Shown here: positions 14,001 to 25,081 of the stretch, piece after piece
Layout: every line of letters starts with the position of its first letter
How positions within the stretch are numbered: the stretch's first letter is position 1
Source: Antedon mediterranea
Taxonomy: Eukaryota; Echinodermata; Crinoidea; Comatulida; Antedonidae
Assembly (NCBI RefSeq): GCF_964355755.1
Contig: NC_092672.1
Location: 2,916,001-2,976,000 of the forward strand
Length of the DNA: 60,000 nt
Direction of reading: 5' to 3'
The notes under the pieces: model-generated
Databases searched by the model: none
What the model was told of the DNA's origin: nothing
Seen by the model: only the letters and a program-made list of their open reading frames with translations
Position numbers and translations under genes: made by a program

Positions 14001-17000
14001 AGTCAAGAAACATAGTTTTCTATTGTATTTTTTGCTAAGCAATTTTAGAAATGTATAGCAATAAGGTTGTTTTGTATAGCTTTTTGCTATGCTACACTGG
14101 CGAAATTATTCCCTGGTGTGTGTTTAATTTTTAAGATTTTCCCAAAAATAACTGTACATAAAGCAGATAGAGGTCTATGTGAAAAATATATTTCAGGTGA
14201 GTTTAGAATGAAAATCTATAGTAATATTAATGATATGGTGACACGTCTGAATAAATTTGTATGGTGGCCGATTTATTATCTAGGATCAAAAGCAAGATTA
14301 TATTCCTTAATCACATTAACCATATCAAATGCTTACAGAATACTGGGGTATACGGTAGTTTCCATGGTTACAATCAACTCATAAATTAATTCAAATTTAC
14401 TTTGATTTAAATCATTTTTGCGTGTGTGTAGTTTTATGCAATCACATGTATCACTATAAACTGATGCGCTAGCTTCTTGTGTCGCATTGACATTTAAAGT
14501 TCACCAAACACTCCTTAACGAGACATACAGTAGCGTTTTATTTTAAATTCAAATATCCTACAATTTGAAATATTACGTCAGTTTTTATGCATTATTATGC
14601 TTACAACTGCGCCACTTGCTGTTTATTATTGCCAAAAATTGGAATTCTCCCAACCACTTACCTAACGAGACATAACGTTTTATTTTAAATTCAAATATCC
14701 TACAATTTTAAATATTGCGTCAGTTTATGCATTATTACTGTACAGTAACTGCGTCACTCTAACTTGCTGTTTATTATTGACAATTGGAATTCTCCCAACC
14801 ACTTCTTAACGTTTTATTTTAAATTGTCCTATAACAAAATATCCTACGATTTAAAGCAGTTGAAATTTTCTTGTCTCATTGACATTTGGAAATTCACCCA
14901 CAACTCTTCAATGAGATCTAAAATTACATTTTTAAATTATCCTATACAAAATATCCTCTAATATTTAATAAAGTATTGCAATTTTATTGTCTCACTCTCA
15001 TTGAGATTCACCCACTGTTCAATGAGATCTAATATTTCATTTTTAAATTATCCTAAGATTTAAAGCATTGCATTGGTTTGTATGCAACACATCTATCATT
15101 ATTAACTGCACTAAACTCCTTCTATCTCATTGGCATTTGTTTTGACTCATTAATGGCAAAAGCACATTACCGATTCATTATAATAGAGAATAAGTAATAT
15201 AATACTGCTTTTATGTGAACCAAACTACAGGCCTTGTCTTTTGAAAATCATAGGTGTGCTACAAATTGCACTACATTCAGGGGTGCTGTAGGTGTGCTGT
15301 TTGTATTTTTGTGTGTAGAAGTTTACCAAATTATAGCGTGTTGTTGTAAATCGCACTCCTCAAGAGTAGTTTAGGAGTGTGTAGGTGAGTGCGAGGCCTG
15401 AAACTAAAATATTAAGCTCTGTCCACACTATCAAACTTTATGTGACAATAAATGTGATGTGTTCTTATATGGAGATGATATCATATTACTACCATATTTG
15501 GGCATATCACCACCATATTTGGGTACATCACACTTTTTTGTCAAACTAGTTTGATAGTGTAAACAGAGCTTAAGATACTGATGTTTTAGGTCTCACAAGG
15601 TAACAAAATAGCTATGATGAATAAAATAATGCTAAATTTAATGACGGAAACTCTATCTGACAAGATTGTTGATAATGTGCTATTTAAAGTAGATGACAAC
15701 CTTTTTGATACTAAACTACTGATGACGTTTATATTAAATAAAGTAAGCATACTGTTTTCCGAATTTTTTTGGTGGATTATTATCGATGAAAATTTTATTT
15801 ACAAAATAGCGGTAAATAGTAAATTTCTATGTTATTTAATTACTTTTTGTTTCTTTTTCAAATTATTATGTTTTTTTTTTTGCACCGCACCGCATGTTGT
15901 GAGTGCAACCGATCCAAAGGTGAATGGGTCATTCAACAAATAAATAAAATAAATTTATATACACATACATATCTACTTTAAGTATCCAATGTCACAGCAC
16001 AGTGGTTGTATGTGGACACTCGTTTAATAGCTAGAAACTCAGTAGATATACTGTATGTATTAATTATAAATTATTTCTAAAATTACTGTAGATGAGTCAG
16101 TGTGTTTAAACTTAAACCTAGGAACAAATATTATTTATTAAATTTTTTAAGTTCCAGACTTTTTTTTAAAAGGTTATTTAAAAGGTTCATAAAGAGTGAG
16201 AACCATGTTATAATAGCACATTAACAACTACAGTACTGTATACTATTTATTATATAATATTGCTCTGAATTACTGTCTGAATTAAATCATAAATACAGAA
16301 CATACTTTATAGTTCAAAACAAATGCTAGAATTGTCACTGTCATGGTGTGTCTGTAGAGAGCAGGCCTAATGCGAATTTTCTTTTTTAATGAGGATCATA
16401 AAATATAATTTTGTTATGTACAATATCTATAAATCAACTATACCTTAATAAAAATAGTTTGTTTTTAATTTACTGTATTATTATTTTTACACTATTTATG
16501 GTTTAGGACTTCAATTCAATTCATCGACATTTTTATGTCGTTATTATAACTTAATACAGTTAACATTACATAACCAGCCTGTTAGTGGCAATGAAATAAA
16601 TAAATAATAAAAATTCTCAAATGTTGATTTAATCAAATAAAGTATTGAATAATTTAAAATACTGTACTAATACAGTACTAGCACAGACTTCCTTTTCCAA
16701 TACATTTTAATATAAAGCAAAATCAATACATTTCACAGTTATCTATTCTGTAAATGTTTAATTTTAGTTTCTCTTCTCATGCCTTTAATTTATTCAATTC
16801 ATGTCATTTTGAATTAAATATCCTCGATGGATATGTGAGTGTATCAGGTTGCTTGAATATTAGTAATATAACACTCTATCTCATTTACATGAGTAACAAC
16901 GCAATAATCAACACACTATGTGTTTATGCTAAATAGTTTGTTATAATCTAGATCAGTCAATTCAACTTTTATCGGAGCAAATATGTAGTACTAGTAGTTA

Positions 17001-20000
17001 GCGGAAATATTTATTGTCTTGCGCTCTCTCATACACTACGCCTTTGATCAGTTACTGCTGGAATTGGCGCGTTATAAATTCGTACTATTATTAATAACTG
17101 CTATAGCAGCACTTAATATTGTGTTCTTAAACAATCTTAATCAGATAGGAGTGATAAAATACAGTTAGTAACTACAGTAGTTTGTATAATAAAATAAAAC
17201 ACAGTGGGTCTGTTTCTGCTACATAACACAAATTAACCGTTTATTTTAAAATGGATTAAAAATAACAAGACCGCGTTTCTGTTCAATTTGTGCTTCGAAA
17301 TAAATCAGGATGGTCTTTAAAAAAAATCGTTAGAATTACCCACAATACAATTGGTCCTGGCAGTTAATTCAAACGTTACAGCCGTATAATTGACACGGGG
17401 TCAGCAGCTGTCAATCAAATAACTGTTATTTTGTGTTGCAGCTAAAAGTTGCCCAGCAATAACCGGTTAAATGGCGTTCTAACACCGACTTGTATGGGTC
17501 TTTTTAACCGGTTACAGTATTTTGCACTGCCTTTTAATTGGTTACCACAAATTTGTCCTGTTTCTGCTCCCAAAAAAATGGAGTTAATTTATTCACACCG
17601 ATTTTAACCGGTTATTTTTATGCAGCTGAAACATCATGAGTGTAATTAGAGAGATTTCGATAATGCGACGATCGAGGACCAACCTAGGTCAGGTCAATCG
17701 AAACACACATTCGATGGCTTCTACTGTAGTACCAGACAACACTTTGATTGACCTGAACTCTGAACTACAGTTGGTCGTTGAATGCTGCAAATTCGAAGCT
17801 TCATAGTATTGAATATTATTGAACTGTACTGTAAGCATCATTACATTTATTTGTCTTTAATTATTATTATTACAGTATTAACAATTTAAACGACTTTGTG
17901 AGATTGCCAGTAACAGAAATAAGTGGCTTTTGTTATTTTGAATCATTATTTTTACGTTATTTTCTATTTTTTGTTTTTGTAAGAAACATGCATGTAAATA
18001 ACTTATCAGATTTTGTAATCTACAGTGCATGGTTTTGTTACATTTTTGGAAATAAAGTTATATTATAATAATATATATATTAACAACGTAGTTGGAAAAC
18101 ATCATTTTTTAAGATATAAAACAGTGTCAACTAAACTATTCTGTTGTACTGTAGTATGCAGAAAGCCTATAGTCATTTTTACTCGGGGTAACCGAGTCTA
18201 GTACTTACTCATTTTCTCCTCCACCATCTGGACACTATTGAGTAAAAAGTGCAATTTTTAAAGTACTACTCCTCCCTTATTAGTTGTAGTATTGAGCTGG
18301 GATTTAGCATGAATATACTACAGGGACATGTCCTCAAATCTATAGATTTTTAGATTTCAAACCGGATGCAGCCATATAACGTCTCGAAAATGGTACCATA
18401 TAGCCGTATTTGGTAGGTTATTGATGTGTATGTGACGTCACATCCCGTCTTATGACGTCATTACAGCTTCATTTGCTGTACCCCGAGTATCGCACATTCG
18501 TGCTTTTTACTCGGGGTACCCGAGTCTAGTTTGTTAATTAATTTGTTTAATTAAGAAGCCACAATGTGTGACACACCACACAGCGTAAGGTAGTTATATG
18601 CGGCTTCTTGGCGTAGTGGTTATCACGTTTGCTTAACACGCAGAAGGTACCTGGTTCGAGCCCGGGCGAAACCTTTTTTTTTTTAATTTTATGGTGAAAA
18701 GTACTGTATACGCAATATGATAATTATACACAGTATATCTTATTTTTATTATTTTTTTAAATAACTATTTTGTGTAATCGGTAATTATCCCTTTTATACA
18801 TGTTTATTTTGCTTTGTGCTTATTACCATATTTATTTGTAATTTAAATGGATTAAAAAACTTTGTGTAACCCACATTTTTAGTATAAGAGGTTTTGTAGT
18901 GTAGTGGTTGTCAAGTCTGCTTAACAACACGCAGAAGGTCCCGGTTGTTCGAGCCCTGGCGAAACCTATTTTTCTTTAACTTTATGGTGAAATATACTGT
19001 ATATGTAATATGATATAGAGTATATCTCGTTTTATTACTCGGGGTACCTGAGTCTAGGACTCTCATCTTTTCCTCTTCTTCTACCATCCAGACACTATTG
19101 AGCAAAAAGTGTGATTTATAAAGTACTACTCCCCCCTTATTCGTTGTAGTATTGAGCTCGGATTTAGCATGAATATACTACAGGGACATGTCCTCAAAGC
19201 TATAGAGCCGGATTTTTTAATTTCAAACCGGATGCAGCCATATCACGTCTCGAAGATGGTACCGTATAGCCGTATTCGGTAGCGTGGTTAGTGATGTGTA
19301 TGTGACGTTACATCCGGTCTTATGACGTCATTACAGCTTTTTCGCTGTACCCCGAGTATTGCACATTCGTGCTTGTTCATTATAATGACTGTCCTTTATT
19401 ATTAACAATATGCACAGTTACTCTATTTTATAAATAAAATAAATATGGTTATCAATGATTGATATCCAGGTGGAAGTGGATGGAAATCTGTTTTTGAAAA
19501 ATAACATCATATGGTGAAATTGTAATGAAAAGAATTTAATAACATCATTATTATTACTGTACGTCCTGAGAGTCTATTATTCAGGAATATTTCTTTCTCC
19601 TGTGAATTATATTTTATCTCTTACTTTTTGAAAATGACATGGTTTTGTTTAGAAAATTCATCAGCAAGCAACATTGGTATTGTATCATAATACTTTACGA
19701 CTTCAAAACCAATAGACCGTAATATATATCTGAGCATGCTCAGTCATTTTAAATCGGTTTTGTAAAGTACTGTAGCTTCTAGAACCATGTTAAATTTTCT
19801 TAATAGGGACTTTTATATTTTCGACTGCTACCCTACAGTATTACTGTATGTCATTTGAATGATATGCGCTAGGCGACTGGGAAGACGACTGGTACGTCAA
19901 CCTGGCAAATTTTAGCGCTTGTTCAGTGGCATTTAAACGTTCGCTTTCTGACCAGTGGACGTATGACGTCATAACATTGCAAAAGTCATGGCCGAGAATC

Positions 20001-21707
20001 TCGCAATGATTTTCTGAGAATGTGAAGATGTGAAAGTGAATTTCAGTCAAATTATATTTCCAAAGTTTGCATTATTGATTGGTATTGTTTATTTTAAATA
20101 AAGCCTTCAATATAATACAAGTTATGGCCTGTGTCTTATCACTAAGACGCCAGCCTTTCTTCAGAAAATTAAGGATCTAGGCTAGGCCTAAGCTACACAC
20201 TTAGCCTGGCCTAAGCCTGTTAACCAAGGGACAACTTTCGGACCCAACAAACCATTGTAAAGCTTTATAAATAGGGGTTAGCCTTGGAACATATCATATT
20301 AACATGAAAGTATCCAAAAAGATGTTTTTTTTGTAATAGTCAAAGCACTGACTTCTCAATAATTTATACTGTGATGCTTATGATGTTAATGTACTATACA
20401 TGAATACTATGTTAATAATAATTAGCTCTAAGCTATCAATCCATTAGTTGTGTAAATAGCTGATTAAACATTTGCCCTAACAGCTTTCATCTGGACGCTA
20501 AAAATCATGTTTGATGTACAGTATGTGTGGCTGTTACGCTCTATGAATTCTAAAATCAAACACAATATTATGTGTGTAAATATACAGCATGTGGCGGGGA
20601 GTTTATTAGAGGGTGAAGGTTGAATATTCCAAATGATATTTTTTATAGGAGACGGAGTTAAAATAAATGCGGTACAGTAGGCCTATTCAATTGGTATACT
20701 AACTGTAATCTACACATTATTTAGTTTAAAGCTTGTAAAACTTGATGAAACACCACGCATTGTCATCAGTGGACCGTTTCGGGAAAGACATTTTAAATGG
20801 CTTGCAACATGGCTCAAAGGGCGCGACCGTCACCAGAGGAGGAGCAAAGCTTTAAATTGAAGGTTGTTCTTATTTACTTCAGATGGGGGTTCACACTAAA
20901 CGCCCCTTTCATCTTGGATCACCATTGTCATGTTATGCAAGCAATAATTATTATAAAATACTTACTGTGAACGATTGTTGGAATCATCATTTTCTGTAAC
21001 ACCTTCTTTGGCAATTAAAAGTTTTCGAAATGCATTTACTTTTTGTTCTATTTCTTCTTCAGTGCACCTGAAATATGTATTTTATACTATTATATTTATG
21101 TCAACTTCATCACTGCTTACTTGATGCAATAAAGGAAATAAATAAAATAAAAATAAAAAAATAAAATAAAATAAAGTATACATGCCAAAAACTAAAAACT
21201 CCCTGGGGTGCATTTAAAGTTACTGAAATGACCCCGTCCAACTTTTACATTTACATACGCCAAGAAAAACATACAAAAAAAACAAGGAAGTCCATGGAGT
21301 ACTGTATGTATTGTTCTAGAATTGTGAAGTGAACTTTCAGATATACCGTAAACAAAGGATTTGATGAGAAATAAATCGTTATCCAGTGGCGTGTATGAAT
21401 GACTACAGTAGAGGACATTCCGAGTGCGTACAAATTTTGTAATACACAGTCTTTGTTACTTGACTTACCCTTGTTCTTGCATAATCTCTTTCATTTCAAC
21501 ACATTTTAATTCAACCTTTCTTTTCTTCTCATGATTCAATATCTCAATGTTGCCTTTACGATTCATCAACGCATCCATTTGTTTTAGTTCATCCTCAGTT
21601 TTGTAGTTTACTTTATCTTTATGGTTGCGAACCACTGCAAAGTTACGGGTGACAAATCCATTTGTCCCGCTGCCCCTTGCAGTCGTCAGCCCGATACCAT
21701 TGTACAT
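5066..21707 (-). CDS. SRRM2: SRRM2/Cwc21-like spliceosomal protein (N-terminal coding exons)
   Basis: Coding exons on the minus strand, in order: 21707-21469, 21067-20966, 8769-8611, 7944-7864, 7360-7334 and 5128-5066. All junctions are AG/GT and every phase agrees, giving 223 complete codons plus two bases. The start MYNGIGL and RGSGTNG (residues 1-18) match the SRRM2/Cwc21 N-terminus. Residues about 55-100 form the cwf21 domain. Residues about 118-152 (THQLAEAKEK, REAFGIGDNYVDGSSFDP) are the conserved SRRM2 segment that follows. From about 175 the protein becomes Lys/Arg/Ser rich (KRKKKKSHSHSR, SESESPVRK). Family members sit in the catalytic spliceosome next to PRP8/SNU114. Intron 2 is 12.2 kb and full of transposons. 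The long RS-repeat region of vertebrate SRRM2 is not visible in the window, so the protein is short here or its tail lies elsewhere. The last exon is uncertain (see the separate entry). Confidence 0.9.
5660..5852. mobile_element. fold-back MITE with TTAA site, copy 1
   Basis: The whole 193 bp is an imperfect palindrome: GGGCATTTCACACCTGTTCCGG at the left pairs with the right end, and the inner arms pair through ATGTTTCGTTTT...GAAAACGAAACATTGATG. It is flanked by TTAA at the left and TTTT (decayed TTAA) at the right. The copy at 52123-52300 is the same family. Confidence 0.75.
6160..6293 (-). mobile_element. tRNA-headed SINE fragment
   Basis: On the minus strand, GCTGTGGCTTGGTGGTTATGATGC and GGGTCCTGGGTTTAAGTCC form A- and B-box-like segments at tRNA spacing (6218-6293), followed by a T run and AT-rich sequence. 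Confidence 0.45.
6581..7060 (+). mobile_element. SINE body and tail, split by a MITE
   Basis: AGGTGTAAATGGGTACCAATGG before the MITE, and GTGTGAAGCACTTTGAGAATTAAGCGCTA with an ATTATTATA end after it, resemble the 3' part of many tRNA-derived SINEs (…AAAGCGCTTTGAG…AAGCGCTAT…). The 5' head is not clear. Confidence 0.45.
6714..6884. mobile_element. AT-rich MITE inserted in a SINE
   Basis: The ends GGCCATATTCACCATTCACACTTAA and TTAAGTGTGATTTGTGAATACAGCC are inverted. The core is built of CTTAAATATTTATTGAGTTAAGTGAAATATTTAA. A related inverted remnant lies at about 12830-12945. Sequence on either side (to about 6581 and about 7060) looks like one SINE that this element has split. Confidence 0.6.
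7334..7360 (-). CDS. SRRM2: 27-bp microexon of the SRRM2-like gene
   Basis: A very short exon between an acceptor ending ACTAACAG and a donor starting GTAATG. It adds nine residues of the type RRRKRSKRD and keeps the 2-to-2 phase of its neighbours. The flanking exons (81 and 63 bp) share that phase, so this exon could be skipped without a frameshift. Its call depends on the frame fit and on its basic composition, which matches the surrounding tail. Confidence 0.7.
   Translation of the reverse strand, partial: TEETFKTR
8129..8451. mobile_element. TACTCGGGGTAC element, copy 1
   Basis: A 323-bp non-autonomous element that starts TACTCGGGGTACCCGAGTCTAG and ends GTACCCCGAGTA, so its outer 12 bp are inverted repeats. 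The 5' end is also nearly palindromic in itself. Copies 2 and 3 (18180-18489 and 19036-19358) align end to end, with the internal landmarks CTCCTCCACCATCTGGACACTATTGAG and GACGTCATTACAGC. All copies also share about 16 bp (TTGCACATTCGTGCTT) beyond the 3' end. It lies in an SRRM2 intron. Confidence 0.75.
9803..11190. mobile_element. nested 1.39-kb TTAA-flanked element
   Basis: The ends AGTGGAGCTACACTCAGA and TCTGAGTGGAGCTCCACT are inverted copies, and each is directly flanked by TTAA (9799-9802 and 11191-11194). That target duplication is typical of the piggyBac superfamily. No transposase frame is seen, so it is non-autonomous. It contains a stretch rich in CTAGGCCTAGC. Confidence 0.7.
11340..11690 (+). 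pseudogene. LINE reverse-transcriptase C-terminal remnant
   Basis: Read on the plus strand with one frameshift and a stop, this encodes YEDCLKFLGLTTLYDRRIHG-DLIENFQKIS, then NTRGHQLRLFKP, then NSLPTKVV and NTFKNRLDSL. This is the pattern at the end of CR1/L2-like non-LTR reverse transcriptases (RR..GDLIE, ..TRGH..., LP..VV....TFK..LD). It is dead, and no 5' part is found nearby. Confidence 0.7.
14510..15150 (+). repeat. degenerate tandem repeat of about 150 bp
   Basis: At least three to four diverged units with AACGAGACATA, GTTTTATTTTAAATTCAAATATCCTACAATTT, TATTGCGTCAGTTTATGCATTATTA and GGAATTCTCCCAACCACTT. It lies in SRRM2 intron 2. Confidence 0.7.
15416..15569. mobile_element. GCTCTGTCTACACTATCAAA MITE, full copy with TTAA sites
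   Basis: Ends GCTCTGTCCACACTATCAAAC and GTTTGATAGTGTAAACAGAGC, flanked by TTAA (15412-15415 and 15570-15573). The interior holds repeats of about 21 bp (CCATATTTGGGCA-CATCAC). Other copies are 1-54 (cut by the window edge), 31936-32072, 37371-37492 and 37769-37949. Confidence 0.8.
17650..17810. repeat. imperfect inverted repeat
   Basis: GACGATCGAGGACCAACCTAGGTCAGGTCAATCGAAACAC and ACTTTGATTGACCTGAACTCTGAACTACAGTTGGTCGTTG form imperfect arms of about 40 bp in SRRM2 intron 2. Confidence 0.5.
18180..18489. mobile_element. TACTCGGGGTAC element, copy 2
   Basis: Full-length copy, slightly deleted relative to copy 1. It is followed at 18508-18529 by an isolated second copy of just the 22-bp 5' end (TACTCGGGGTACCCGAGTCTAG). 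Confidence 0.75.
18602..18673 (+). tRNA. tRNA-Val(AAC)-like gene, probably decayed
   Basis: Its D arm and anticodon arm closely follow animal tRNA-Val (GTAGTGGTTATCACGTTTGC, then TTAACAC, then GCAGA), with anticodon AAC. The T arm CCTGG-TTCGAGC-CCGGG is good. The acceptor stem GGCTTCT/CGAAACC has two mismatches. A run of eleven T follows at once, as for a Pol III terminator. It is either a weak gene or a recent pseudogene. Confidence 0.5.
18890..18966 (+). pseudogene. tRNA-Val(AAC)-like pseudogene
   Basis: It is related to 18602-18673, including about 60 bp of 3' flank, so the two arose by duplication. The acceptor stem GGTTTTG/CGAAACC pairs fully, but a 3-nt insertion enlarges the anticodon loop (TTAACAACAC) and another 3-nt insertion breaks the T arm (GGTTGTTCGAGC). 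These should prevent normal tRNA folding. Confidence 0.6.
19036..19358. mobile_element. TACTCGGGGTAC element, copy 3
   Basis: Full-length copy, about 70 bp downstream of the second tRNA-Val-like sequence. Its ends and the trailing TTGCACATTCGTGCTTG match copy 1. Confidence 0.75.
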
Positions 21708-22067
21708 CTTGGCTTTCGTTACTTACAATCTACAATTTAAACAAATTTAAGATATATTCATTTTAGTTCTATCACCATCAAGACGTAATCAATAACAGTT
21801 TGGAATAGTCTATTTATAGAATAGTCCATTATCTTCCAAGGGATGATTTTCAAACATAATCGATCTACTTCATTTAAATTGACATCCCTGAGGTGAAATA
21901 ACAAATATTAATAAGAGCCAGAAATGAGTTAATGGAATTAAAACGATACAGTTTTCAAAAACTGAACATTACTTGTATTGAAATTTCTAATTTACAATTG
22001 TACTGTTTGTAATGCTACATTTGAAACTTGTATTTATAGTTTAACTACTGTACAATAACAAAGAATA

Positions 22068-22223
22068 ATTTAAAAAAAAAATTCAATGACAAAAAGATCA
22101 ACGTTTCAGAACCATCATGGAACCATTGATGATGAGTAAAATTAACAGATTTACTTATTTCTTCTTGAGAATGGTTCCATGATGGTTCCGAAACGTCAAT
22201 CTTTTTTGTCAATAAATTTTATT
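22068..22223. repeat. hairpin MITE-like palindrome
   Basis: ATGACAAAAAGATCAACGTTTCAGAACCATCATGGAACCA pairs with TGGTTCCATGATGGTTCCGAAACGTCAATCTTTTTTGTCAAT, about 40 bp per arm with a 70-bp loop. It lies in the SRRM2 5' UTR intron. Confidence 0.7.
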
Positions 22224-22674
22224 TTAAAGTTATTCAGAATAATTTGTGACATATGCATATACAGTACCAGTGTAATTTAATTTCAATATCTTATTAAATT
22301 TTATATGATTACTGCAATTCAGACAAAAAATATGTCTGTATATAGCCTGTCAGTGTATACTGTAGGTACAGTATGTTATTAAAAATCATGCAGCTTAACA
22401 GTACAGGAGAAGATACAAGTTGTCAAACCCCATTATGGAAAAGACTGTGTGAAATTACCTACAGCCGGATATGTTTGTTGCTACAGTACTTTACATAGAT
22501 TCCAAAAATTCAATGAAAACAAGACATTTTACAACAATCTTACAAATATAAAGCGGGTGCTACAGTATGTTGGAATTAGGCTGTGTGGAATGCATTCAAA
22601 TAAGGTAGGCACTCTGCATATCCGCACTGAAAAATTACATCTATGATTTTTCAGCTATGCCCATACAGTAGATA

Positions 22675-23397
22675 GGTGTGATTTTGGTATAATCCAGGGG
22701 TGATTTTGGTATAATCCAGGTGTGATTTTGGTATAATCCAGGTGTGATTTTGGTATAATCCAGGTGTGATTTTGGTATAATCCAGGTGTGATTTTGGTAT
22801 AATCCAGGTGTGATTTTGGTATAATCCAGGTGTGATTTTGGTATAATCCAGGTGTGATTTTGGTATAATCCAGGTGTGATTTTGGTATAATCCAGGGGTG
22901 ATTTTGGTATAATCCAGGGGTGATTTTGGTATAATCCAGGTGTGATTTTGGTATAATCCAGGTGTGATTTTGGTATAATCCAGGTGTGATTTTGGTATAA
23001 TCCAGGTGTGATTTTGGTACAGTATAATCCAGGTGTGATTTTGGTATAATCCAGGTGTGATTTTTGTATAATCCAGGGGTGATTTTGGTATAATCCAGGG
23101 GTGATTTTGGTATAATCCAGGGGTGATTTTGGTATAATCCAGGGGGGATTTTGGTATAATCCAGGGGTGATTTTGGTATAATCCAGGGGTGATTTTGGTA
23201 TAATCCAGGTGTGATTTTGGTATAATCCGGGGGTGATTTTGGTATAATCCAGGGGTAATTTTGGTATAATCCAGGTGTGATTTTGGTATAATCCAGGTGT
23301 GATTTTGGTATAATCCAGGTGTGATTTTGGTATAATCCAGGTGTGATTTTGGTATAATCCAGGGGTGATTTTGGTATAATCCAGGGGTGATTTTGGG
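22675..23397. repeat. 22-bp minisatellite, about 33 copies
   Basis: The unit TGTGATTTTGGTATAATCCAGG is repeated head to tail with few substitutions (mainly T or G after CCAGG). One copy has an extra CAGT (about 23018). The unit has no stop on the minus strand in any frame, which makes a 267-codon open frame (LDYTKITPGLYQNHTWIIPK...). That frame is a by-product of the repeat. It sits in the SRRM2 5' UTR intron. Confidence 0.95.
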
Positions 23398-25081
23398 AGG
23401 TTTACCAAAACATTAAAAGATTCTGAATTATAAAATTTTTCCAAATTTACAAACTCTTATTTTATACAATGTATAATTTATAAATTAATGAGAGATAATT
23501 GTACTGAATATTTATATATTTTGTTATAATTAAATTACTAAAAAAAATAATCAATAAAACAGTAATTAATATTGTTCTTATACAGTATAAAATGATAAAT
23601 TTCTGCACATAATAATATGCATTTACCATTCTGGGAAATTACTAGACTTCATGATTATTAATGAATGTATACAATTTGATAATGTACTGCAATAATAGTT
23701 TCAGTTTTATATATTTTTGCATACAGAATAAATACAGTAATTGACTATTTTAAAAGGAACACAATCTGAGTATTCACATGCAGTAACCTTGATGCTTTAT
23801 AATTCGACAATTCTAATTTGACAAATCAATATTTATGAGTCAAATAAAAATTGGATAGATTGGATGAAAGGTAGAGTAGTAGACAGTACAGTAGTTACAA
23901 TTATTGTGTGTACTATAGTATATGACTATATACAGTATAGTACCAGTATGATTCTTTCATTTAATTAAAAATTGTACTGCCTTTTATTCAAATATGAAAA
24001 ATATCAGTTAAGGTATTATATCTCCTAAGTTTCATTTGTCTTTATAATTAAAGACTACAATTTGTTAAATGATTCTTGGTGTTTAAATATGATACAGTAA
24101 TGCTACCTTACCTGTATGTTTATTTATTCTTAGTTTTAATGAATCAACTCTGATAACCTATGAATTTACTGTAATGCAGTATTTTACAAAGTATTATTAA
24201 TACACAGAATATACCAATAAAATGTGTGGGTTTCAAAGTACATAATTTGCTTTTAAGAAAGTTGTGATTATTAGAAATTATAATTATATAGACTGAAAGT
24301 TATAATATTATTAACTGATTATTTTGTTCTTCAGAAGAATAAATACTAGTACAACAAAAAAGTGCCTTGAATATAATGAATAGCAAATTATAGCAGTCTT
24401 TTGAAACTATGTATTGATCCACATAATGTGTAGTTCAAATGACTGGCCATCTGACAAAGAGGAAAAAATCAATAGAACAAACGAATTCCCTCAGCAAGCC
24501 TGAATTACTGTACCACAGTACTACTACAGTACAAGAATATAAACATTACACTGTATACTGTATAGACAAACCACTGTAAGTGGTACAATTGTAGGTCAAT
24601 TAATGCACTGCTGTATAAATTAGCATAATTTGTACTACAGTACTGTACTACATTATTTTATGGATACTTTTTACTTGGCATTTTTATTTTGCCTATGCTT
24701 TGTTTGTTTGCAAGATTGCAGTGTCCACAATTTTTAAGCTACCGTTCTGAATGTTTGGCTATTATTACTGTCTATAAGAAGACAGGAAGGGTCATATAAG
24801 CTATATTTAGCTTCCTAACCGACCCATAACATCAAGCAAGTATCAAGCAAGTATACAGAACAGTGAAAGAAATAAAATAAGTGATAATTTGTGATGTTAC
24901 AAAGTTTAAATTATATTAATTAAAATCTGAGCAAATTAATTTAAAATGTAGGCCAGGCATAGGCCTAAAATGTCTTTTTTCTGAAAAAATGTATGTATAT
25001 TTGATAAATAGCCAAATATTAATAAATAGCCACACTAGCCTATATTTAAGAGCTTATCAAAAAATAAAAATGACAATGTTA

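Noticed and set aside
15614-15943. 109-codon plus-strand frame
   Set aside because: AT-rich composition (Phe, Leu, Ile, Asn), no motif and no splice partners. It is probably chance.
22675-23397. Possible CRISPR-like array
   Set aside because: The units are contiguous with no spacers, and the genome is eukaryotic.
22641-23444. 267-codon open frame on the minus strand through the minisatellite
   Set aside because: It is fully explained by a 22-bp unit without stops. It has no start context, splice support or non-repeat coding part.
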